A stretch of 39,443 nt of DNA, from NCBI GenBank assembly GCA_002841945.1, contig PHBI01000023.1, positions 48,519 through 87,961 of the forward strand, read 5' to 3'. Below are positions 18,446 to 25,464 of the stretch, in pieces. A program made the position numbers and the translations under genes. The DNA is from Deltaproteobacteria bacterium HGW-Deltaproteobacteria-14. Lineage in GTDB: Bacteria; Myxococcota_A; UBA9042; PHBI01. The notes under the pieces were generated by a model. That model was not told the origin of the DNA and did not search any database. It was given only the letters and a program-made list of their open reading frames with translations. Within the stretch, counting starts at the first letter, position 1. Each line of letters begins with the position of its first letter.

Positions 18446-18967
18446 CGACACCGACGAGGACTTCGCCGACCTCGGCCGCGGCTGCGACGGCGACGACGAG
18501 GACAGCTGCGCCGGCGGCACCTACGTGTGCAACGACGCGGGGGACGGCGTGACGTGCGACGAGGTCGCCGGGGAGTCGACCGAGGAGATCTGCGACGGCG
18601 TCGACAACGACTGCGACGGCGACACCGACGAGGGCTGTGACGACGACGAGGACGGCTGGTGCGACATCGACATGGTGTGCGTCATCGACATCCCGGCCGA
18701 CGTGACGCCGTGCGCCAATGGGTGTGGGGACTGCGTCGACACCGACGCCGAGGTCCACCCGCGCGACGACGATCCGCCGAACGTGGCCGAGATCGACACC
18801 GACGACAACGGCGTCGCCGACATCTGCGACGACCACGACGCGGACACCATCTACGACCGCGACGACAACTGCCCGGCGGACCCGAACACCGACCAGGTCG
18901 ACACCGACGGGGACGGCCTCGGCGACGCGTGCGACCCCGAGGACGACGACGTCGAGGCGATCGGCGG

Positions 18968-19070
18968 CGGCGGGTGCGCGGCGGGCGGCCCGTGGGGCGC
19001 GACGCCGTGGCTGTTGGCGCTGGGCGGGCTCGCGCTGCTCGCGGTGCGGCGGCGACGGCAGCGGGAGCGC
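18968..19070 (+). other. MYXO-CTERM-like sorting signal
   Basis: The last about 34 codons encode a Gly-rich segment with a single Cys (GGGCAAGG), a hydrophobic helix (ATPWLLALGGLALLAV) and an Arg cluster. This is the tripartite form of MYXO-CTERM signals, which direct C-terminal processing and surface anchoring in myxobacteria. Confidence 0.75.
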
Positions 19071-19149
19071 TGAGGGGCTGGACGGGAGCGCGGCGCGACC
19101 GCCCCGCCAGCGTCCCGCTGGCCGAGGGCGGTCGACGCCTCCGCCGAGC

Positions 19150-19186
19150 CCTCCAGGGTTAACAACAGCCACATTAACCCTGGAGG
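19150..19186. terminator. 13-bp perfect inverted repeat between convergent genes
   Basis: CCTCCAGGGTTAA (19150-19162) and TTAACCCTGGAGG (19174-19186) are perfectly complementary with an 11-base loop. It lies 76 bases past the MYXO-CTERM gene stop and 70 bases from the stop of the convergent lipoprotein gene. It is therefore probably a bidirectional terminator. The plus side continues ATTAAAAT rather than a T-run. Confidence 0.7.
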
Positions 19187-19255
19187 ATTAAAATGCCCGG
19201 TGGGCGCGCACCCGCCCCGCGCCTCCGCGCCCGCCCCCGCTGCGCACCGCGACCA

Positions 19256-22200
19256 CTACGGCAACGACGAGGTGATCGTCGCCTGGTTGTTGTCGAGGTA
19301 GGGGTCGGAGGCGCCGTTCGCGGAGACGGCGAAGGTAGACGTGTAGCTGCCCGCGGCGCTTGCGCTCACGTAGATGGCGCCGCTACCGGCCACGGGCCAC
19401 GGCGGTCCCGACCCCGGGTTCGGGGGCGTACACGCGATCCGGTGGGTCTGGGCCGCGTAGCTGCAGTTGCCGCCACCGCTGAAACCGATGTAGGTGAGGC
19501 CCGGCGCGAGATCGACGTACAGCTTCAGCCCCCCGCTCGACGCCGGACCCCAGTTCTCGAAGGTGAACGTGTACGCCCGCGTCGCCGGGAACACCCCCGG
19601 GACGTGCGCCGGGGCGGAGTCGACGACGCTCCTGATCGCGTAGTCCGCGGCGGAGTTCAGCGTCAGCGCGGCGTCGCGGTTGTCGACGTCGAAGGCGACG
19701 TCCATCGCGCCCGCGGCGAGCTCCGAGGGGACGCCGACCCGCACCGCGAGCCAGCCGCCCGGGGGGACCGCGTCATCGAGCGCGCCGAAGTCGAGGTCGT
19801 ACTCCCGCCACGCGTCCCCGTTCGCGGTGAGCGCCTCGCTCGCCAGGGTGACGCAGCCTTCGGTCGCGGTCTGGCAGACCTGGAGCTGTGCGTAGAGCGC
19901 CCCGGTGCCGGTCCCGCTGGCCAGCTTCCCCCACGGGGTGACCTCGGCCCTCGCGATGTTCGCGCCGTCGGGGAGCTGAACCGCCCAGCGCTGGAAGGCG
20001 CCGGGGTCGGTGTCGACCGGCACCGGGAGCACCGGGCTCGGCGTGAGGCGCAGCCCGGGCGCGCTGTCGCGGTCGGTGTCGTAGTTGAACAGCGCGGCCG
20101 TGGCCGGCTCCTCGACGTCGAGCGGGAGCGCCTCGGGGGACACCGAAGCCACGTCGGCGCCGGCGCTGTCGATCTTGAGGTAGAAGCGGCGGTAGGACGC
20201 ACCGCATGGGGTGGCGGGGGCCGTCGCCCGGGTCGGCGTCTCGGTCGTGAGGTGGTGCTGGAAGTCGTCGGTGTTGACGTCGGTGTCGCGGCAGCCGCCG
20301 TCGCGGCGCTCGAAGCTGTGGATCATGCGACCGCTCATCGCGGGCAGGTTCGCGCCCTCGCGTCGCGGTGCGCTCGCGCCGGTCGCGACCGCGTCGATGA
20401 GGGTCGAGCCGCGCATGAGGTACACACCGTCCGAGACGCCGAGGGTCGTCGTGTAGGTCGCGTCCACGGCGCCGTGGTAGCGGTCGAGGTCGTCCTGGTA
20501 GCCGCCGAGGAGGTAGTGCTGCCCGGGCTCGAGGACCACGCCCGCGGGGAAGCTGTAGATGAGGTCTTCGGCGGCGTTGTTGGCGCCGACGACGTAGCCG
20601 GTCAGGTCGATGGCGAAGGGGGCGGCGTTGAACAGCTCCACGAACTCGTCGGCGCCGCCGTAGGGGCCCTCGAGGCGCAGCTCCTTGATGACCACGCGCG
20701 CCACGCCGGCGGCGGGCAGCGGGGAGGCGGGGACCTCGGCGCAGGGCTCGGCCGGGCTCAGGCGGTTGCGCGGCAGGGCGCGCGCCGCCCCCCAGCTGTG
20801 GAGGAAGTCGTCGCCGTTGCTCTCGGTGTCGACGCAGGCGCCATAGCCAGGCCCGCCCTTGCGCACGTAGGCCTGGGCGTAGCCGTCCTGCAGGGGCGGC
20901 AGGGCCAGGGACTCGAAGTACGCCGAGCCCGCCCACCCCTCGCCGTTCCACAGCGCGGCGCTGGTCCCGAGCTCCTCGACGACCCCCGGATCCGCCGTGA
21001 GCTGCACGCCGCCGCCGACGGCGATGGCCGCGTCGCTCCGCACCAGGTCCGCGGCGACGCCGTACACGGCGCTCTTGGGCGCGATGAGGAAGAAGCCGTT
21101 CGCCGCGATGGTCCCCGCGAGGGGGAGGGTCGCGACCACCGCTCCGTCACCGTCCGAGATGCGCAGCGCGTAGGACCACGCCGCCAGATCGATCGCGCCG
21201 CCGGTGGGGTTGTAGAGCTCGATGTAGTCCTCGTCGTCGGGGCCCCCGGTCGACAGGGCGCTGACGACCGCGTGCGGTGGCGCCGGCCCGGTCACCGCGA
21301 TCCAGAAGGCGTGGCTCCCGCTGACCCCACCCGCCGCGTCCTGCACCACGAAGCCGAAGCTGTCGGTGGCCGCGGTCGTGCCGCTGTCGGTGTAGCGGAC
21401 CGCCCCGGACGCGAGCTCGGCGACCGAGAAGCTCCCCCCGACGCCGACGCCGGAGCTCGCGACGCTGATGGCCCCCCGAGCGGGCGCGACGGTGACGACG
21501 AAGCGGACCTCCTCGGGCCCGTGGTCGGCGTCCGAGGCGACGAGGTGGCTCGGCGACAGCGGGGCGCTGGCGCCCGCCGGCAGGGTGAGCGGCGCCATGA
21601 AGGTCAGCTCCGGCGGGGCGTTCACCTCCGTCACGCCGATCCGGACCGCCATCCGCGCCTGGGCGGGAGGCTCCCCGGCGTCGGTCGCGACGACCTCGAA
21701 GGTGGCGGTGCTGGGGCCCTGGTCCTCGCTCGGCGTCCAGGTGAACACCCCGCTGAGCGCGTCGATGCTCGCCCCCTCCGGGGCACCCGAGAGGCTGAAG
21801 GCGACGCTGTCCGCCTCGGGGTCGGTCGCCTGGGCGGTGAAGCTCGCCAGGGTGAGCTCGGGTACGCTGAACGTCGGGATGGGCAACAGCGCCGGCGGGT
21901 CGTTCACGGCGACCACCGCGACGCGGAGCGTGTGCAGAGGCGAGCGGTCGACCCCGCCGTCGGCGGCGCCGCCCCCGTCGACGAGCTGCAGGTCGATGAG
22001 CCCGACCCCGTGGGCGTTCGGGGCGGGGGTGAAGGTGAGCTGGCCGGTGATCGGATCGACCGCCGGGGGGGTGACGAACAGCCCCGGGGCGCTCTCGGAC
22101 ACGATGACGAAGGTGAGGACCTGGTCGCCCTCGTCGCTGGGCCCGGCGGACACGGCGGAGGCCCACGCGGCGGCATGGGCGCCGCTGTCCTCGGCGACCA

Positions 22201-23959
22201 CGACGTCCGCGCCCGGGGCGAAGCTCGGCGCGTCGTTGACCGGGCTCACCGTCAGGCGCACCTGCGCGGTCGCCCGCGCCCCCGTCGCGTCCGTCACCTC
22301 GTAGGTCACGGCGTCCTCGCCGTTGTAGTCCGCCGGCGGGTGGTAGCGGTAGCGGCCCGGGCCGCTCGGGGTCACCGCGCCGCCGGCCACGCTGGTGGCC
22401 TCGATGGCGACCAGGGTGGGGACGGGCGCGCCCGGGTCACCGTCGTTGGCCAGCAGCTCGAGGGCCACGTCCAGGTCGCGAGCGCCGTCCTCGAGCACCT
22501 CGAAGGGCCCGTCCGTGCGCGCGACCAGCTCTCCCGGCGCGACCGCGCGGACCACGACGGAGGCGCTCACCGGCGCGCCGGCGTCGCGCCCGTCGAACGG
22601 CGTGACTCGGCAGGTGACCTCGTCGCCGGTCGTGAAGCCGGCGCCGAGCACCCCGCCCGACCACACGACGGCGCCGTTGACGAGCCAGTCGACCCGGCTC
22701 TCGTTGGGGTGGCCGTCCCGATCCAGGTAGCCCGCGAAGGTGCAGCCGAGGAGATCCCCCGGCGCCGGCGCGGCCGGCCGGATGGTCACGGTGGCGACGC
22801 TCGGCGGGCGGTTGGCGATCGTGATGGAGGCCTCGCGCCACGCCCCGTCCGACGCGCCGTCGCTAGGCGTCACGCGGCACCTCACGACGCGGTCCACGGG
22901 CGGCGCGGTCAGGATCGGATCGGCGCCGACGACCACGTCGTCGAGCCACCACGCGATCCGCGACAGGTCGGGATCCCCGTCGCTGTCAGCGTAGCCGGAC
23001 CACGCGCACGTCAGCGCGTCGCCCGCATGGGCGATCGCCGGGGTGATGACGACGGCGGCGATGCGCGGAGCGCTGTTGCCGACGGTCACCCGGGTCGACA
23101 CCGGCGCCCCGCTCACCTCGCCGTCCCACGGCGTGACCGTGCACACCACGACGTCGCCCTCGGCCAAGGCCCCCTCGAGCGTCGGCCCGGTCCCCGCGTC
23201 GAGCCCGTTCACGGCCCAGCTGATGACGCTCTGGTCGGCGTCGCCGTCGGCGTCGAAGAAGCCCTCGTAGGTGCACAGCAGGGGCCCGCCCTCCCCCGCA
23301 GCGCCGGCGGGCGCGATCGCCGCGCTCGACACCCGCGGTGCGCTGTTGCCGACCGTGACCGAGGCCGCGACCGGGGCGCCGGAGTCGGCGTCGTCCCGCG
23401 GCGTGACGCGACAGCTCACGACGTCCCCGCGCGCGAACCCACCGCGCAGCTCCGGCCCGCTCGCGACCGTGGTGGCGCCGATACGCCACGCGATCGTGCT
23501 GTGGTCCTCGTCGCCATCGGGGTCCTCGAAGCCCACGAGGGCGCAGCGCAGGGGCACCCCGACGGTCACCGCGTCCGGGGTGATGAGCGCCGCCGTGGCC
23601 CGCGGCGCCGAGTTCACGACGCGCACCATGTCCACCGCGAGCGTCGCGCCCGCGCGGCGCGCACCGCAGGTCACCACCTCACCGCGTCGCAGCGGGACGC
23701 TTGGCGACGCGCCGCGCTCCCATTCGCCCGCGACGTACCAGCCCAGGGTGACCCTGTCCGCGCCCTCGCCCCGGACGGCGCAGGTGACGGCGTCGCCGAC
23801 GCGTGGGGCGCGCGGGGCGATACTCACGCTCAGCGGCGGGGCCGATCCCGGCAGCGCGCCGGTGATCCCAGAGCCGGTGCATCCCAGCGTGAGGACCCCG
23901 AGCGTGACCCCGAGCAGGACGCGCGCCGGAGCCTGGCGCGCAATGGAGTGAAGAGGCAT
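19256..23959 (-). CDS. Giant Ig/cadherin/lamin-tail-domain lipoprotein
   Basis: A 1,567-residue predicted lipoprotein (lipobox TLGC, Cys27). Residues about 45-480 hold five tandem Ig/PKD-like repeats of about 95 aa with the recurring pattern GD.VTCRVTP.D....GAPV.A.VTV.NSAPR. Cadherin/VCBS-like modules follow, with VNDAPSF- and VNDPPAL-type junctions and PADYNGEDAVTYEVTD (about 490-935). Then come two lamin-tail-like domains (about 938-1060, DDEDYIELYNPTGG; about 1130-1260, ADEFVELFNAAP) and a C-terminal DUF11-like beta domain (about 1450-1567). ATG 23959 has AGGA about 9 bases upstream. Likely a long stalk-like surface adhesin or structural protein. It converges with the MYXO-CTERM gene, which also carries lamin-tail domains. 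Ligand unknown. Confidence 0.85.
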   Translation of the reverse strand: MPLHSIARQAPARVLLGVTLGVLTLGCTGSGITGALPGSAPPLSVSIAPRAPRVGDAVTCAVRGEGADRVTLGWYVAGEWERGASPSVPLRRGEVVTCGARRAGATLAVDMVRVVNSAPRATAALITPDAVTVGVPLRCALVGFEDPDGDEDHSTIAWRIGATTVASGPELRGGFARGDVVSCRVTPRDDADSGAPVAASVTVGNSAPRVSSAAIAPAGAAGEGGPLLCTYEGFFDADGDADQSVISWAVNGLDAGTGPTLEGALAEGDVVVCTVTPWDGEVSGAPVSTRVTVGNSAPRIAAVVITPAIAHAGDALTCAWSGYADSDGDPDLSRIAWWLDDVVVGADPILTAPPVDRVVRCRVTPSDGASDGAWREASITIANRPPSVATVTIRPAAPAPGDLLGCTFAGYLDRDGHPNESRVDWLVNGAVVWSGGVLGAGFTTGDEVTCRVTPFDGRDAGAPVSASVVVRAVAPGELVARTDGPFEVLEDGARDLDVALELLANDGDPGAPVPTLVAIEATSVAGGAVTPSGPGRYRYHPPADYNGEDAVTYEVTDATGARATAQVRLTVSPVNDAPSFAPGADVVVAEDSGAHAAAWASAVSAGPSDEGDQVLTFVIVSESAPGLFVTPPAVDPITGQLTFTPAPNAHGVGLIDLQLVDGGGAADGGVDRSPLHTLRVAVVAVNDPPALLPIPTFSVPELTLASFTAQATDPEADSVAFSLSGAPEGASIDALSGVFTWTPSEDQGPSTATFEVVATDAGEPPAQARMAVRIGVTEVNAPPELTFMAPLTLPAGASAPLSPSHLVASDADHGPEEVRFVVTVAPARGAISVASSGVGVGGSFSVAELASGAVRYTDSGTTAATDSFGFVVQDAAGGVSGSHAFWIAVTGPAPPHAVVSALSTGGPDDEDYIELYNPTGGAIDLAAWSYALRISDGDGAVVATLPLAGTIAANGFFLIAPKSAVYGVAADLVRSDAAIAVGGGVQLTADPGVVEELGTSAALWNGEGWAGSAYFESLALPPLQDGYAQAYVRKGGPGYGACVDTESNGDDFLHSWGAARALPRNRLSPAEPCAEVPASPLPAAGVARVVIKELRLEGPYGGADEFVELFNAAPFAIDLTGYVVGANNAAEDLIYSFPAGVVLEPGQHYLLGGYQDDLDRYHGAVDATYTTTLGVSDGVYLMRGSTLIDAVATGASAPRREGANLPAMSGRMIHSFERRDGGCRDTDVNTDDFQHHLTTETPTRATAPATPCGASYRRFYLKIDSAGADVASVSPEALPLDVEEPATAALFNYDTDRDSAPGLRLTPSPVLPVPVDTDPGAFQRWAVQLPDGANIARAEVTPWGKLASGTGTGALYAQLQVCQTATEGCVTLASEALTANGDAWREYDLDFGALDDAVPPGGWLAVRVGVPSELAAGAMDVAFDVDNRDAALTLNSAADYAIRSVVDSAPAHVPGVFPATRAYTFTFENWGPASSGGLKLYVDLAPGLTYIGFSGGGNCSYAAQTHRIACTPPNPGSGPPWPVAGSGAIYVSASAAGSYTSTFAVSANGASDPYLDNNQATITSSLP

Positions 23960-24356
23960 CGGTGTTCCTCATCGGTCGGTCAAGCCGGAGCCTATAGCGC
24001 GTTCTCCGGAATCGCCGGGACGTGGCAGCGGACGTCGAGCCCAGCCCGTGGCGTTGATCCGGGGACGAGCGAGCGAGGCCCCGGGGCAACGTCCCAGCCG
24101 CGCGAGCGGCGGGTGGAGGCCGCGAAGCGGCCCGATCGGTTGAGCCAGGCCCCCAAGCAGGACTCGCTCCGCTGCGCTTTGCCTGGTGGCCTAGCGACGC
24201 GAGCCCTCGCCCGGACCGCAGGCAGGCACAAAATGGCCTCATCGTACCAATTGAATCACATTTGCCCTGGCTGGCCTGTGGTCGGAGACGACGACACACG
24301 TTAGCCTTATAAGGTAAACAGCAATCCCATTAACCCATACGAGCGAAACGGCAACC
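23960..24356. other. Divergent intergenic region, giant lipoprotein / satD-like gene
   Basis: A region of 397 bases separates two divergent genes. No gene or RNA was recognised. The half near the SatD-like gene (24230-24356) is clearly more AT-rich than its surroundings and probably carries that promoter; it includes the palindrome at 24305-24314. The half near the lipoprotein is GC-rich without evident signals. Confidence 0.45.
24305..24314. promoter_or_regulatory. CCTTATAAGG palindrome upstream of satD-like gene
   Basis: A perfect 10-base palindrome lies 42 bases before the ATG, inside a locally AT-rich segment. TTATAA or TATAAG within it could serve as a -10 element. No matching -35 hexamer is visible at the proper distance, so it may instead be an operator. 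Confidence 0.35.
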
Positions 24357-25043
24357 ATGGATACAGCCTCGAGGCTGATCGTCATCGCGGACATCGTCGA
24401 CTCGCGCTCGCTCGACCCGGAGACCCGACGCGGCGTCCAGGCGCGCATCCGAGAGCTCGCCGAGGCGCCGCTCCAGTTTCGCTTCGCGGGCGGGGACGAG
24501 TTCGAGTGGGCGCTGCCCGACGAGCCGGCCTCCCTCGACACCCTGCTCCGCTTCCGCGCGGCGCTCGGGGCGGGTGACGCGCCCCGCGGCCTGCCGAGCG
24601 TCGCCCTGCGCTGCGGCCTCGGGCGCGGCGTGGTCACGGTGGGCTCCCCCGACGGCCCCTACGCCGAGGACGGGCCGGCCTATCACCGCGCCCGCGCGGC
24701 CTACGACGTCATGCGGCGCGAGCCCGCGCGGCAGCGGCGCTCCCAGAAGCAACCGTTCGAGCCGACGGACGCGCCGGACCACCGCCGCACCACCCTCGAT
24801 GACGGCCGCGGCGACCCGGTGCAGGACGCCCTGCTCCTGTTCATGGACGAGGTCATGACGCAGTGGTCACGCGTACACTGGGAGGCCATCGACCACGTCC
24901 TGAGGGGCACCTCCTACGAGGACGCCGCGCAGGCGCTCGGGGTCTCGACCCCGGCCGTCTTCAAGCGCCTCAAGAGCGCGCGCCTCAACAGCTACCTCGT
25001 CGGACACAAGGCCCTGAAGGCCCGCTGGGACAACGATGTCTGA
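24357..25043 (+). CDS. SatD-family protein (cyclase-like fold plus HTH)
   Basis: A 228-residue cytoplasmic protein resembling the SatD family, named after the streptococcal secretion/acid-tolerance locus. The N-terminal half has LIVIADIVDSR (Asp12) and FAGGDEFEWAL (Asp47). These two acidic motifs sit at positions like the metal-binding aspartates of class III nucleotidyl cyclases. The C-terminal part (about 180-215) is a sigma-70 region 4-like helix-turn-helix (SYEDAAQALGVSTPAVFKRLKSAR). The gene overlaps the next one by 8 bases. The family's molecular function is not established to my knowledge; a nucleotide-sensing or regulatory role is inference. It is not a diguanylate cyclase despite the literal GGDEF string. 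Confidence 0.75.
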   Translation: MDTASRLIVIADIVDSRSLDPETRRGVQARIRELAEAPLQFRFAGGDEFEWALPDEPASLDTLLRFRAALGAGDAPRGLPSVALRCGLGRGVVTVGSPDGPYAEDGPAYHRARAAYDVMRREPARQRRSQKQPFEPTDAPDHRRTTLDDGRGDPVQDALLLFMDEVMTQWSRVHWEAIDHVLRGTSYEDAAQALGVSTPAVFKRLKSARLNSYLVGHKALKARWDNDV

Positions 25044-25452
25044 ACACCTCTTGACGCACCTGGCGACCCACACCGTGGGCCTCGGGGTCTCGCTGCTCGT
25101 GGGCGGCGTGATCACCGGCTGGGCGCTCAACCGCCTGCGCCTCATCAACGCCACCACCGAGAAGTCGGGGCCCCACTCCGCGGGGAAGATCATCGGCGGC
25201 GCCGAGCGCTTCCTCATCTACCTGATGATCGTCTTCGGCCACCCGCAGCTGCTCGCCGCGCTGGTCGCCATCAAGACCCTCGTGCGCTACCCGGAGGTCC
25301 GGGCCGCCCGCGACGCCGCCGGCGATGACGACAGCCCCCAGCGCCACTTCGCCGAGTACTACCTGGTCGGGACGCTGGTCAGCGTGTGCTTCGGCGTCGC
25401 GGTGCCCCTCGTCGCCGAGGGGGTCTATCGCTACGCGCTCCTCCATCTGTAG
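25036..25452 (+). CDS. Small membrane protein, DUF3307 C-terminus-like, SatD partner
   Basis: A 138-residue membrane protein with about three to four hydrophobic segments (about 12-32, 57-82, 108-135). The middle (AERFLIYLMIVFGHPQLLAA...IKTLVRYPEV) and the end (EYYLVGTLVSVCFGVA) resemble the C-terminal half of DUF3307 membrane proteins, often encoded beside SatD-family genes. Its ATG lies within the last codons of the SatD-like gene, so the two are translationally coupled and probably work together. The DUF3307 N-terminal half is missing. Function unknown. Confidence 0.72.
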   Translation: MSEHLLTHLATHTVGLGVSLLVGGVITGWALNRLRLINATTEKSGPHSAGKIIGGAERFLIYLMIVFGHPQLLAALVAIKTLVRYPEVRAARDAAGDDDSPQRHFAEYYLVGTLVSVCFGVAVPLVAEGVYRYALLHL

Positions 25453-25464
25453 CCCGCCGCCGGA

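Noticed and set aside
24001..24240. Possible tRNA or small RNA in the satD-like upstream region because of several GC stems
   Set aside because: No cloverleaf with a proper anticodon arm and T-loop could be assembled, and the stems are short and typical of GC-rich spacer.
19193..24304. Very long plus-strand open frame of about 1,700 codons opposite the giant Ig/cadherin lipoprotein
   Set aside because: Its product is low-complexity Arg/Gly/Val/Ala sequence with no motif, and it mirrors the third-position GC bias of the real minus-strand gene, which has a signal peptide and clear domains.
24489..24503. Literal GGDEF string in the SatD-like protein, suggesting a diguanylate cyclase
   Set aside because: The protein is too short and lacks the other GGDEF-domain features (I-site RxxD, flanking helices); the overall pattern fits the SatD family instead.
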